The position numbers were made by a program, and so were the translations under genes. DNA of 64,000 bases from Hericium rajendrae (Eukaryota > Basidiomycota > Agaricomycetes > Russulales > Hericiaceae), in assembly GCA_033439255.1 (NCBI GenBank), contig CM065881.1, positions 992,001 through 1,056,000 of the forward strand. Reading direction: 5' to 3'. Below are positions 11,033 to 22,279 of this stretch, piece by piece; position 1 is the stretch's first letter; each line of letters starts with the position of its first letter. The notes under the pieces were generated by a model that was not told the origin of the DNA, did not search any database, and worked only from the letters and a program-made list of their open reading frames with translations.

Positions 11033-12133
11033 TCATCGTCCCTCCGTCCTCGCACGCGTCCCACAGCTCTGCTCCAGCTCCTCCTCCTCCCGGCGCAGCC
11101 GCCGCATCGTCGCATCCAACACCCGCCGCCGCCTCTCCGCCGCGCTCTCGCCCGCCACCGGGGCCGGCTCCGCGCCCGCGCCACCAAGAATAAACGTGCG
11201 CGCCTCGGCCTCGAGCTCGGAGGCCGCGCCCGCGGGCGCATATACATCGACAGGCCCGAGCGTACGTGCGCCCTCCGCGGCGGCGCGCTCGAATGCGACG
11301 ACTTCGCGGTTCAATCGCGCGTTCATCTCCTTGAACTGCGTCGGTCAGCGTCACTAATCCACAAGGAAGCAGGGAAGGAAGAGGAACGCACGTTGTTATC
11401 ATGCTCGCCCCAGACGTTATGCGTGAGCTCGTGGCACAGCACGCGCCGCACATCGAGATACGCGCGCACGCCGTCGTACGCGTCCGTGCGCACGCGCAGG
11501 CGCAGCGTCTGCCCGCCGTTCTCGTTCAGCCCGAGCAGGTGCGGCTGCTCGTGCGGCGCGAGCTCGGTCAGCAGGCCCACGGCGAGCTTGTTCGCGCGCA
11601 TGATGTGCGCTATCGCGGGGTCGGACGCGAGGCGCGTGAGGAGGGCACGCGCGGGGCCGGGGTTGGGGAGGTGCGGGAGGGGCTCGATGCGGTGGAAGCG
11701 GTATTGGGTGGGGGCGGTTGCGGGGGAGGGGCCAGTCGAGCGGACCTGAGGCGGATGTCAGTAGGTGTTGGTGAGATGGAGAGGGGGAGAGAGGGCGTAC
11801 TTTGATAGTGCCGCGGGCCTGGCGCTGGACCATGATGAGCTCGCGCTTCGCGTGCTCGTCTTCGACCTTGCGCAGTCCGCCGAGCTCGTCCTGCGTCGGG
11901 CCCAGCAGCGTGATCTTCATCCCGTCCTTCAGTCCTGCATCGTCTAATGTGGTATCATCGCCGTGAGCGGATTTCTTGCCCTTATAGAGCAGCTTCTGGT
12001 GCTCTGGCGGAACGGCGGTCAGGGCTTCGAGGCGGGCGTGGAGGACCGCGAGTGTCTCCGTGGGCAGCAAGGCAAGAGCATGGGTGGCTCCGCGGTAGGA
12101 AACATGTAGATTAATGGGAGATTCTGTGGACAT
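11033..12133 (-). CDS. ubiquitin-like/WLM-domain metalloprotease (Wss1-type), 329 aa
   Basis: Three exons on the minus strand (12133-11801, 11745-11392, 11335-11033) join in phase 0 through 55- and 56-bp introns and give 329 residues. Residues 6-80 form a ubiquitin-like domain (INLHVSYRG..., HQKLLYKGK, GLKDGMKITLLG). The WLM domain follows, with the zinc-metalloprotease signature HELTHNVWGEHD at about residues 218-229, which supplies the two His of HExxH, the catalytic Glu and a third His. The C-terminal 100 residues are Ala/Glu/Arg-rich helix. WLM proteases of the Wss1/SPRTN type cut DNA-protein crosslinks and SUMO or ubiquitin conjugates in the nucleus, and UBL-WLM fusions are known in fungi such as fission yeast. 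All key residues are present, so this is likely a working gene. The coding strand is strongly GC-rich. Confidence 0.88.
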
Positions 12134-12369
12134 GGTATTCTAGTCAGAGAGGTATCGGTGAAGCAGTCAGCAAGACGAAATACCATGCTATATGGTGGGA
12201 GGCACGCGTCCCCGCATTGCATGACTAAGGCTATTACGAAGTGAACCAGACACTAGGGTTAGGTCTTCTACCATCATCTTGTAACCGCACGTGACCCCGA
12301 CTGCACCTTGCCGCTCGACAGTGCCTACGGCACTTATTCACGGTCCCTCGCTTTCACCTACCTTCCATC

Positions 12370-12780
12370 ATGCCCGAAGTTGATCTCTGGATCCTAGGCT
12401 GGCCGGTCAGCTGCGAAAAAATGCGTGCTTCGATACCAGGATTAAACGATCGAAACCCGAATCACACCTGCATCATCGGCGGCGGCAAGTGCACGTACGA
12501 AAGCGCCGTACTCCCCTACCTCCGTCGCTTCAGCGACCGCTGGACGTCTCACATCTGCAGCGACCCGAGGATCCCGGGGGAAAACTGTATCAGATACGTT
12601 GTAGAGCTGGAAAGCAGCACTAATCGGGAGGAGCTTGAAGCCAAGCTCCCGGTGAAGATGCCGGAGGAGCTAAAGAAGGCATTGGGGAGGTTTCTGGACG
12701 AGCCTGCGGTGTTTTGCCAGGACATCATCTGCTACGTGGACGACGGAGATAGCCTTAGCACACCGCAAGCACAAGTGTAG
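12370..12780 (+). CDS. hypothetical protein, 136 aa, tandem paralog A
   Basis: Single-exon frame starting at an ATCATGCCC context. It is about 70% identical by eye to the gene at 14388: shared blocks include KMRASI, NPNHTC, RFSDRW / HFSDRW, CDPR / NDPR, RYVVELES, EKLEAKLPV-type, ALGRFL and DGDSL-TPQAQV. Conserved cysteines (residues about 17, 39, 49, 66 and 78) recur in both copies, which suggests a selected fold. No signal peptide or known domain is seen. Preservation of the frame despite diverged non-coding flanks argues that both copies have been under selection. Confidence 0.65.
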   Translation: MPEVDLWILGWPVSCEKMRASIPGLNDRNPNHTCIIGGGKCTYESAVLPYLRRFSDRWTSHICSDPRIPGENCIRYVVELESSTNREELEAKLPVKMPEELKKALGRFLDEPAVFCQDIICYVDDGDSLSTPQAQV

Positions 12781-13254
12781 TCTCCCAGAGGCAGAGTAGA
12801 CAGGACTCAACACTGACCACAGGTGGGCTGAGGGTGACGTTACTGTATTGGCCTAGGTACCAGTATACCTACATGACCATAACACCGTACCCATCCGCCT
12901 CATAGCACACATGTTCTTATGGACTTTGGACGTAATCCTCTTGTTCTTATCTAGCTGCATCGAGATCGTATTCTGTCCCGCAGGCGATAGAGGAAGATAC
13001 AGGTGCGAAAGCCAGATCCCAGCTCAAGTCCAGGTGTCCAGCGGGATCTTGAGCACGACAGTAAGTGCCGCCCCGTGCTAAGTACCGTCGCATTTGACTT
13101 GTCCGCAGACATTCGACATCACCAGTCATGGCACCGACGCTGATTCTATGCCCCCCTTTGCCAGTCGATGTCAGCACCTCCTGCGCATTCCTACTCTGAC
13201 TTAACGGTCTTTGATGGAACTCTCCGAGTTGCAATGCTATCCTTAATCCTTAGA

Positions 13255-14000
13255 TTGCAACGGGACACGCATTTAGTCAGCTTATGTCAGGGTCCTAACC
13301 CTAGTCCGACCTTCGCCCGAGATGCCCGGTGACTGCCTCCGGACGTCGTCCATGGCGCAAGTCGCTCGATACTCGCTCTTCCACAACGATTTCTGGCAGG
13401 AACGTGGTCCCGATGTGAAACTGCCTGCTGGCGAAAAATGGGATTTTTCGCGCGAAGGGGAGGGTGCAAAAACGCGTCCGAGTCGCCATTTTTGCCGAAC
13501 CTGACCCATTTACCTAAGTTCGTGCCCGCATCACGTCGAGAACCGCGCTCGGCATGCTCGGCACGTTGCCGAGCGTGTCCCGTTGAAAATACAGCACCTT
13601 AAGCTTTCACGGGACACGCTTTTTTGGCTGGGCCGGCACCTTCCGCTGGCAGGGGAGCGTGTCCCGTTAGTCTCCAAACAGACCCTTAAAACACTTCTTC
13701 CTTTTTTGGTTGAGGTTGAAAACTCGATTTCTGGTGTCGTCGGGACACGCATCCGCATCGGGCAGTCGATTCCGGCGTTCCTGGCGGCGCTAAAATCCAT
13801 CAAAATTCATTTCTCACCTCGCCGCCTCGGTGCGCAGGTCCGCCGGTCGTCCCCGCCGTCTCGGATGCGTGCCCGCCGCCTCGGTCGCCGTCGCAGACGT
13901 CGCCCGACGCCTCCCCGATCTGCCGCCACATCACGTGCCCGCATCGTGTCCCGGGACACGCTATTAGTCAGCGCCCCCGCCAACCCGCTGTGTCCCGTTG
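13255..14000. repeat. dispersed direct and inverted CGGGACACGC motifs
   Basis: CGGGACACGC or its complement GCGTGTCCCG occurs at about 13260, 13573, 13610, 13657, 13743, 13953 and (partial) 13990, in both orientations, often as A(A/C)CGGGACACGC(A/T)(T/A)TTAGTCAG-like ends. The copies at 13573 and 13610 face each other across 26 bp. This looks like ends of small inverted-repeat elements inserted next to or inside one another, within the spacer of the segmental duplication. Confidence 0.6.
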
Positions 14001-14105
14001 ACACTATGCATGAGTAAGGCCATTACGAGTCGAACCAGAGATTAGGGCTAGGGTTTTCTACTATCTGCACTGGAAGCGCCCGTCGAAGCACTCTACACTC
14101 GACGT

Positions 14106-14240
14106 GATGGTTTCGCTTCAAAATAAGCCGTCCAACTGATCCCATGCTGATCCGCTACAGAACCGCTGGCTGCTCGTCGAGTTCATACCTTCAAGGACGC
14201 CCGAGCCAGCGCCGCGCCGCACCTCACTGGCAACTTCACC
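14106..14240 (+). pseudogene. POP5 5' fragment
   Basis: Near-copy of the start of the POP5 gene at 15865: ATGGTT...CGCTTCAA, an intron-like gap ending CTACAG, then NRWLLVEFIP. One extra T after ATGGTT shifts the frame, the GTAAGT donor is altered to ATAAGC, and similarity stops after the HLTGN segment. This is a truncated duplicate made with the surrounding segment. Confidence 0.75.
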
Positions 14241-14387
14241 AAAAGCAACACTCTTCGTACAACACTACGCTCATTGTATTTCACTGTTATACCTTGATCA
14301 CGCCTGTGAGGAAGTGAGTCATAGGTTAAAATAGCATTGCGTCTGGGACACTTATTCACGGACCCTCGCTATCGCCTAGCTTCCATC

Positions 14388-14801
14388 ATGGCCAAAGTTG
14401 AGCACTGGGTCCTAGGCTGGCCGATCAGCTGCGCAAAAATGCGTGCTTCGATAAAAGGTCTAGATGATCAAAACCCAAACCACACCTGCGTCATCGGCAG
14501 CAACGAATGTACATACGAAATCTTCGCACTCACCAAACTCCGGCACTTCAGCGACCGCTGGAGATCTTACATCTGCAATGACCCGAGGCTCCCGGGGAAA
14601 TACTGTGTAAGATACGTAGTAGAGCTGGAAAGCGACACTGATCGGGAGAAGCTTGAAGCGAAGCTTCCGGTGGAGATGTCGGAGGGATTACAGAAGGCGT
14701 TGGGAAGGTTTCTGGGCGAGCCTGCGGTGTTTTTGCGGAGGGGCTTCTGCTACGATAACGACGGAGATAGCCTTGGTACACCGCAAGCCCAGGTGGGCTG
14801 A
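14388..14801 (+). CDS. hypothetical protein, 137 aa, tandem paralog B
   Basis: Paralog of the 136-aa gene at 12370, starting MAKVEHW at the same ATCATG context. An in-frame ATG 51 bp upstream exists, but the alignment with paralog A begins here. All five conserved cysteines and the RYVVELES and ALGRFL blocks are kept. The C-terminus has FLRRGFCYDNDG where paralog A has FCQDIICYVDDG. No known domain. Confidence 0.65.
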   Translation: MAKVEHWVLGWPISCAKMRASIKGLDDQNPNHTCVIGSNECTYEIFALTKLRHFSDRWRSYICNDPRLPGKYCVRYVVELESDTDREKLEAKLPVEMSEGLQKALGRFLGEPAVFLRRGFCYDNDGDSLGTPQAQVG

Positions 14802-15004
14802 GCCTGACGTTATTGGCCTAGGTGCCGGTAGCTAGCTACATGACCATATATAATACTGTACCTGTCCGTCTCGTTGCACACATGTTTCTATAGTGGGGGA
14901 CATCTCTTTATGTCAAACTGAACAACAGCCCCGCAGGGCCTGAAATTTAAATTTTGTTATGCAAAGTGACCCTGAAACGTTCAAATCCGCGGTTTCAGGT
15001 TTTC

Positions 15005-15019
15005 TAACCCTAACCCTAA
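15005..15019. repeat. short interstitial telomere-like repeat
   Basis: TAACCCTAACCCTAA, just over two units of the TTAGGG complement, inside non-coding spacer. This is too short to mark a telomere. A related CTAACCCTAG lies near 13293. Confidence 0.5.
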
Positions 15020-15864
15020 TAAAAGCGCCAAATCGACCCCGGATGACCGACCTTCTTTTGAACCTTCTGAGCACCGATTTTGGCTGCCTTCAAAGTCCAC
15101 TCATATTACTTGCTTGTGATAAGGTTCAGGCTAATTTTCTTGCCATAGAAGACTCCAGGGACTATACATAGACACATCTCTAACATCCTCTGCTGCTTCC
15201 CGCGCTCATTTTGTGAGGTCATGTGATAATTATTAATACAGTCATGTGACTGAAAAGCGCCAAATCCATGCTGAAAAATCGAAGATTTTGGATTTTGGAA
15301 AATCTGGCCCGACCATCCTTTAGAGCTTCCTTAGACGTGTCGATTCCGATGGTTTTTGGAGTTTCAGGTACAAGTGGCCATGAGCCTTAGTGATTCCGCA
15401 TGAGGCAGTCAGCGCTTGTCACGTCTTCGTGTCCCCCACCATATGGATTTTGGACGTAACCCTCTTGTTCTTGTCTGGCTGCATCTGAGCTCATGGCTGG
15501 CTTCTGTCGGGATCTAGTCTAACTATCGACAAATGCGCTGTGTCTCGAGAGCAAGCATCAACATGCACTTTCGGGTGAGATCATCGTTGTTGTATTCTGT
15601 CCCGCAGGCGGTAGACGCAGACATGCGACATCGCCAGTCGTGGCACCGACGCCGCCTTCAGCCATGGCCAGGGCCCCTCCCATTTATAATAACATCAGCG
15701 CTCCCTGCGCATACCTCAGCCTACCTGCTCTGATTGCGCGGTCCTTGGTCAAACGTGTCCTCAAGTTGCATGCGTAAGGCCGTTACGGGTCGGACCAGAG
15801 ATTAGGGCTAGGGTTTTCTACTAGCTACATCTGAAGCGCCCGTCTGCATCTTGCGCTCGACGCG

Positions 15865-16540
15865 ATGGTTCGCTTCAAGGTAAGTCGTCCAACTGACTTT
15901 TTGTATTCAATGCTGACCCGCATCAGAACCGCTGGCTGCTCGTCGAGTTCATACCCTCAACGACGCCCGGGCCCAGCGCCGCGCCGCATCTCACTGGTAA
16001 GGATATCTTCGCCGCCCTCCGCCAGAGCGTGATCGTCCACTTCGGTGACGTCGGTTGGGGCGCCGTCGGCTCTTCTCTCAATGGTGCGCACGGTCCCTCA
16101 TTGTAACAGCTAGATTTGATGCAAAGCGTGCGCAGTGAAGTACTTCTCCCCGACGACGGGGCTCTGTATTATTCGCGTCGCGCGTGATCCGTACCGCATC
16201 GCCTGGGGCGCGCTGACGTTGCTGTCGTCCATCGAGGGACAAACGTACACGCCTAATGTCATCCATGTCTCTGGTGCGTGCTTGTCCGCTTTGTCTACCG
16301 TCGCGGGCCTTATTATTCAATTGTAGGAACGATCAAGCACGCACAGCTCGCCGCGATCGAACACAACCGTGTCGTTATCGCGCGCTTCAGAGCAAAGGCG
16401 AATACACCAGGTTCGTCTTTCCTGTGGGACCTTCACCTGTCAAGACTGACAATTTTTTTTACCCTGAAGCTGGGTACCAGGACTCGTACGAGGAATACCT
16501 CGAGCGAAGCACTCGCGAGCTCGAAAGCCTGCAGGATTAG
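15865..16540 (+). CDS. POP5: ribonuclease P/MRP protein subunit POP5
   Basis: Five exons (15865-15879, 15927-16083, 16136-16273, 16327-16410, 16470-16540) join in phase and give 154 residues. The start MVRFKNRWLLVEF is the family signature. ALRQSVIVHFGDVGWG, VKYFSPTTGLCIIRVARD and LSSIEGQ follow in the order expected for POP5, and the protein ends SYEEYLERSTRELESLQD. The last intron is best read as GTTCGT to CTGAAG, because that alone keeps phase. POP5 is a core protein of RNase P (tRNA 5' maturation) and RNase MRP (pre-rRNA cleavage) in the nucleus and nucleolus. Length and motifs are normal. Introns are 47-59 bp. The upstream TAGGGCTAGGG block is shared with two duplicated copies and may contain its promoter. 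Confidence 0.93.
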
Positions 16541-17493
16541 GTTCGAACTACCACAAAATCACAGGATCTCCATGACACGTGTCGCCGTGCCCTACAGCTC
16601 CAGTTCAGCGCTCTAGCCGGCACATATCGTTGTGAACGTCCCGCCTGAGCTCCTCCAGTTGGCTCAAGTTCTGTTTGACATCCATCAGCGGTTAGATGGT
16701 GCCATCCGCAGGCCAGTCGGTCGCGTCGCAGGGCACGATAGCAGGGTCATATTTGCCATGGGAGTTGTAGAAAAGTCAATCTATACCTATATGTCTCGAT
16801 GTCTGAGGTTCCCCTCGTCATACAAGGTCATAGCTGTCGCGCCTTCGAACATTTTACATGACTCTTTGTTGCTGCTTTGTCCGCCAGCGCGATGTCGGAC
16901 CCTCCGGGGAGCGTATGAACTCACCGTATGACGCTAGGCATAACTACAATCAACTTTAACCGTGTCGCTTGCGTTGCGATATCGTATCTACGAATTTACG
17001 CAGCGATGCGCCGCACCGTCACTGCACCATCCATTCTCGAGCACCAGCTCGAGGCGTCCGTGAATTCGTGTTGAAGTGGCATTTCCTTTGCACACACGCG
17101 GCACAAACGATGCTTAGCCTGAAACTTGACAGACATGGGGCATTCATTGTACAACATGTGGATATAATCGCGGGGCCGTATAGTAAAATGCGAGAGGCTG
17201 ATTCCACAACAAGATAGCGCAGACAGCGATGCTGTGATGGTATGAAATGTTATAGCGCGAGGAAATAATAATCAGTATGCTAAGGGATATGAGACTGCGT
17301 GGGAAGCTATGCGGTATGAGATAGGATGTGGGGAGTCGTGGGATATGAAATAGGGTATGGGGGGTCGCTGTATATGAGACAGTACGATTCGGATACACAA
17401 CATCAAGAAATAATCTAAGAAACTAGAGACACAACACGCGGCGCAGATGGCCGCCTTACCTTACGATACAGATCGAGCGCTACACGGATGCTC
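16541..17493. other. no supported gene
   Basis: A 99-codon plus-strand frame (16632-16931) starts with VPPELLQLAQVLFDIHQRL, which looks protein-like, but the rest does not and no splice completes it. The 17220-17400 part is a degenerate (A/G)TATGAGATA-type repeat. Confidence 0.3.
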
Positions 17494-18939
17494 TTACATG
17501 GAAGGACCTACAGACCAGTTAGGACGAGGATCAAGGAGCAGATCGCCTGAGCACGCACCAGCTTCCTCCTCGTTCTCCACTAGAACTAGAACTAACCCGT
17601 GTTTGTTCTTGAGGTGACGGGTAAGACTGGACGTCTTGGAGCACGGCTTCGCCTTCGCCATCGGGCAGACGGGGCACGTATATGCCTGCCCCAGGTGCTT
17701 GTTGAGAACATGCTCGCCCAAGCCCGCCTCGTTGCAGAACGTCTTGCCGGCGCAGTCTGGCCAGATGCACTTCCACCTCTTCACGCTCTTCTTCTCCTCA
17801 GTTGGCACAGTCATATAGCTGCAAACCTCCTCGTGCTTCTGATTGAAGTGGTTGCCCCAAATGCATTTCTTGCCGTTGACGGTCTCGCCGCACGCTCCGC
17901 CCATCTGGCACGGGGCACAAGCCTTCAATGCCTCGATCCTCAGCTTTTTCTGCGGCTGCGCAGAATCGTCGAGGCCTTTCGCCGTCTTCTTGGCCTTCTT
18001 CTGCGACACCGCAGGATCGCCGAGGCCTTGCGCCGTCCTTTTGCGCGGCGTCTGCCCGCCTTTGCGAGGGCCCGCGACTTCCTTGCGCGGCTCTGGGACA
18101 GCGGCCGCGGGCGCGGGGACACGGGCCGCTGGTAGCACTATGCCGGGTGCCGCTCTGCCACTCATGGATCCGAAGTGTGTCGGTCCGCCTTGAGGAAACC
18201 CATAAGAGGGCTGCAGGGATGGCTCATAAGGCCCGGCCGCCGCGTTTCCCACGTAAGCAGCTTGGGTGTGATCGTGAGGCAGGGTGACGAAAGGCTTCTG
18301 CGGGAGGGTAAATTCGGATGGGGGAAACGCGAGCTGGGGAGGAGAGGCATGCGCAGGAGGAAGCGGCGCGCCTCGTGGCGGAGAAGGGGACGACGTGTTC
18401 GAGGCAGGGGAGAGACCGAATGCGCCGACTTGCTCCAGAGGCGTAAGTCGCGTCCTTGTCGAGAACTCCCGGCTGCTGTGGTTGTGAAGAATATACTCAT
18501 TGAGTACCGAGAACGTCTATCGGGAAGGAGAACAGTGACTTACGAGTTGGAGGGTATCGCCTCGTGGTGCACCAGACCAGTGGCATCTACGTTCAACAAT
18601 CCCATGTCGGCTTCGCCTGCCTGCGGATAGTCATTGAGTAAGGCTGTTCTGGATTTGTGCCGCGCCTGAGAGCGTGCAGCTTCAAGCCTAAATGGTGGCA
18701 TGGTTCCCAGTAAGCATCGATGAACCGGTGTGACGAGGAATATGGACGGTAGAACTCACCTGGCGGTATAAGCTTTACTATACATCAACGCAAACATTTC
18801 TCCATACGTGTAGGAACCCTGAGACGCGTCTTGAGCCCTGAAGCTGGTGGCATTACGCACAGTGAGCTTAACGCAGTCATGGAAGGAAGCGAACGACCGA
18901 TAAAACTTACCTATCAGACTGGTAACGAGAAACTGTCAT
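17494..18939 (-). CDS. C2H2 zinc-finger protein, 411 aa, four exons
   Basis: Exons 18939-18911, 18843-18760, 18687-18544 and 18472-17494 join in phase (introns 67-72 bp) to give 411 residues starting MTVSRYQSD. The N-terminal third is Ser/Pro/Ala-rich. Residues around 250-290 are Lys/Arg-rich and repetitive (QKKAKKTAKGLDD), a likely nuclear localisation region. Three Cys/His clusters follow: a non-standard one (CAPC...C...C...H...H), a clean C2H2 finger (CIWPDC, then H-x4-H in EHVLNKH) and a last finger (CPVC...RHLKNKH). Tandem C2H2 fingers bind DNA, so a transcription regulator in the nucleus is the natural inference. The target is unknown. The long last exon alone would hide the first three exons from a simple ORF search. 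Confidence 0.75.
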
Positions 18940-20983
18940 CGTGTGGTATTGGTAGGTTGAGAAACAACAAGAAGTGCAGAGCAAGACCCGGAGTGGGCCC
19001 TGAAAATGGAGGAAGGAGAGTGAGAGTGAGAGTGAGAGAGGCCGTGACTGAGCCTTGAACCGACGCGTCTGTCACGTTTGCCGTCCACAAGTCGTGACCG
19101 CGTCGGGGCGTTGTCGATCGTGGACTTAGTGCACTGCATCATGTCAACAATGGTTGGAAGGCGCTGCTACTCACCGTCGCATGAAGGGAACATACACATC
19201 TGAAGGAAGCTTCTTGCTGTGCTCGCGCAGGTCCCAGATGTCCTCAAGGAGATGGTCGCCACGTATTCATGGGAATGGAATGCTGGACAATCGCACGTAG
19301 GGTCTGGAACCGTTAGTCGCTTTCAACGAGTTCAAGCACATCAATAAATGAAGAATTTCCACCAGAACTTCTCAAGACCGAGATGGCTCCCTTTTGCGCT
19401 CGACACGCGGGGTGTGCATACCCCCATACGCATCTTCGGGTGTTCCCAACTGGAATTCGCAGCCACAGATTCCATTGCCTTGTCCCCTTGTTCAGTCCCT
19501 GGCCTGTCTCCACAGTAGATGTCTGAGGACCCAAATACGAACCTCCATGCTAACGCCAAGGCCTAAGATCGGTGCACCTTCATCGGCGTATCATCGTCCA
19601 TCGAATACTCTTGGTGGTGCTTGCAGCTCCGAGCTGAAAGTAGTTCCCTTGGTTCTCTGCTTCCCTACAAAGCAATGCAAGGCTGTCAGAATTTCCTTGG
19701 TACGTCTCATACTGAACCTCGATTAATCGAGGACGGGATTGGGTGATCCCACCCTATCTCTTCAAGCCCGCTGAATATCATGAATACAACGAAGAGCCGT
19801 CAGATCAACTGGCTTCTGAGCTCCTCTGAGACTGATCTCAGCTTCAAGATTTTCGCTTATCTGACGCATGAAATTGCGGTCGAGGCGCCTGGATGCGACT
19901 CCATGCATGGGAGGTCGTCATCGGACGATCTAGTCCGAATGCCTTAACGACTGATGCGCCCTTCATTTTTGGCTCTTTCTGGGAGCTCTGGGCACATTGG
20001 CACATGGGCCAATGCCCTCCAGGAGCGAGCATTCGACAGCTCGACAGACACGCTATCCGCCCTTTCTCCCGAGCCAATGACCTAGAACGTTGCCAGAAAG
20101 TGCTCTTCTCGTCAAACATGTGGACATCTCACCTTGTCTGTCCGTCTTGAGGCTGCTTGATAGGCTGTGGGCGTATGCACGTACAGCCTTGAAACTTTGT
20201 TGGTAGCACACGCCGCGTGGACGTGACGGACGCTGAGCGATGAGCGCTCGCTATCCTTCTTTCTCGAGGTCACACCATCATGCTTCTGCAGCTGTCGAGG
20301 AGCTCTCAGTTGTCGCTCTACGTTCTGTCTCTCGAATTCATGTCTCAAACACGCACTCGCGGTCTCAATATCTCATCTCCCGCTTCAAATTTTCTACAGA
20401 GGGAGATGTGGACGCGATGTGGATAGCGGCCGTGACTGCCTACCGTAACGGTGGAGGTGGGCACAGCGGATGTCGCGTCGAGCGTGAGAATAACGCTCTC
20501 GGCAACTCGGCCGTCGACGCGACTTGCTCGCGGTGTCCACACAGAGACCCCTTCGCGAAATTTCGAACTAGTCTCTCCACATAGAGTTTTGTACAAAACG
20601 AATTGAGCGATTCAATAGTATACATATATACCTTTCGATTGATGTAAGGAAAGCCCGGAATTCGCAAAAATGAAAGAGAAAAGTCATGGGATGCGGCCAA
20701 AACAAGGATATCTCAGCGAAAACAAACCATCTCGTTAATTCACAACACCAAATCCTACATTGATATGCAATAAAAAAGTTTCATTAATGTGAATTGACAC
20801 AAAAGGGAGTCCTTGTATAAGTGAAAGGTGTACCTCCATGAGTACCAAGGAGACCCGGGCACGGTCACTTGACTGTGATTGAGACGCGTCATCTCGACGT
20901 CTGACGCGTCCAATACCTCGCGCTGTCGCACGATTTCATATCCCAAATCGTCCCCGTTCGAACCACCTGGATTCGCAGACATC
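18940..20983. other. no supported gene; GA/GT microsatellite
   Basis: A short GAGAGT repeat lies at about 19014-19042, immediately upstream of the zinc-finger gene start. The remainder has short frames on both strands with no recognisable product. Confidence 0.35.
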
Positions 20984-22279
20984 ATGCCACCGACGGGGCG
21001 CTCGTCGCTGCGGCAACGGCATTCCTCCAACCTGCACAAATACAAGAAAACGAAAGGGATCTCACCTAATGGCAGAGCTCTCAGACTTCTACATCCTCCG
21101 CGTACTTCTCGGGCTCGTGCAACAGCTTCTGGTGATCTTGATACAGCTCTTGCTCAGCAGCAAATTTCGATTCTTGAGGACCGGGTTTCTGAGCTACAGT
21201 CTTCACTGCTTGATGTCAAGAGGTGTCATCTCGAGTCGATGACTCGTCTCGCAAGTCTGCAGTTAACACTTGGCAGTCATAAGAAGGACCTTCAACATTC
21301 ACAAGATCAACTTCGAGATGCTACCAGGAAGCTCGACGCACGACGCAAAGCGCTCGCTCGAGCACGGAAACAAGAAGCAGCGCTGACTTCTGACAGGAGC
21401 ATGCTTTGTGATGAGCTCAAGGGCGCTCGTCAGATGATCTCATCAGCACATGAACGTGAAGCTGAAGCCCTTCGTCTTGCTGCTTGTGCTCGAAACGAGG
21501 CTGCTACGGCTGGTTTAAGTGCTATGGGGGCTTATTTCAACAGACAGCAAGCTGATAGTCAAAGCATAGCTGAGCTTACCGGTGCGGTGGCAATATCTTG
21601 CACTCGAGTGGAATCCCTACAGAAAGAGCTCAAAGGATCTCGCAAGAAAGTCAAGGCTATCCAGATGCAGTATCTTCGGGCAAGTCGAGCACGCAAAAAG
21701 GCCGAGGAGCGCACGCGAGTGGCTCAACTGAGTCAGAAGCGTGCCCGTACATGGAAGCTCACCAACAAAGGCACGTACACTCCTGACGCACGGAGAGCAG
21801 CACGACTGCTTCAAAAAGCAGGATGTTCTCAGGCGATGGTTGGCCCGACTATCATTGAACTTGCTCGAGTCTTCGGGATTACGGTCAAGCGCACAATGAG
21901 CAGAAGAACCGTGCAGCGCGCTTTGGCTGAAGGTGGCATCGCGTCGAAAGTACAAGTTGCTTATGTTGAACTATCGCAAGCAAAAGGTGAGTCGAATTCA
22001 ATTTATATAATCATAAAACTTACGTTGTTGTAAGGTTTCACAGCGAGCAGTGATGGCACCTCGCACCGTAAGATCAATTATGAGGCTCGTCATGTCAATC
22101 TCCTTGTGCCTTCATATCACGATCCCTCGGCGCCGGCAGTACATCGCACTCGCTTAGTCGGTGTTGATCAGGCACTCGATCATACCAGCGAAACACAGTT
22201 CGTCGGCTGGAAAAGCTCTGTTGCTGAGATGTCGGTAGGCTCGGTCAGCCCCTCCTCTAAGCGCCGGAGGGGCTTGTAA
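20984..22279 (+). CDS. coiled-coil protein, probably 3'-truncated, 415 aa
   Basis: Exon 1 (20984-21986) and exon 2 (22035-22279) join in phase 1 through a 48-bp intron. The start MPPTGRSSLRQR is preferred; an upstream in-frame ATG at 20879 would add 35 residues. Residues about 55-280 are a long Gln/Lys/Arg/Ala-rich coiled coil. Then comes a compact domain (TPDARRAARLLQKAGCS...RTMSRRTVQRALAEGG), reminiscent of a helix-turn-helix, and GFTASSDGTSHRKINYEARHV, a block I remember from large uncharacterised mushroom proteins. Those proteins continue well beyond this point. Here the frame ends soon after FVGWKSSVAEM, in a Ser/Lys/Arg tail overlapping a hairpin, so the 3' part seems lost through an insertion or rearrangement. 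Confidence 0.6.
22247..22274. repeat. perfect hairpin at the gene breakpoint
   Basis: AGCCCCTCC and GGAGGGGCT form a 9-bp GC-rich stem with a 10-base loop, exactly where similarity to the coiled-coil gene family runs out. It could be the terminal hairpin of an inserted element or a fortuitous stem. Confidence 0.45.

Larger units (their letters stand above)
12210..15830. repeat. tandem segmental duplication of the POP5 upstream region
   Basis: A landmark reading TAAGGC(C/T)(A/G)TTACG, then (C/G)ACCAGA, then the TAGGGCTAGGGTTTTCTAC block occurs at about 12218, 14008 and 15768. After the first two copies comes a related small gene followed by matching 3' sequence (TGACGTTA...TTGGCCTAGGT, then a CTCTTGTTCTTRTCTRGCTG block near 12940 and 15470, then TATTCTGTCCCGCAGGCG near 12970 and 15594). 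The third copy leads into intact POP5. The second carries a broken POP5 beginning. The unit is about 1.75 kb. Divergence is considerable, so the duplications are not recent. Confidence 0.75.

Noticed and set aside
15005-15019. Telomere or chromosome end
   Set aside because: Only two and a half TTAGGG-type units, embedded in unique sequence with genes on both sides.
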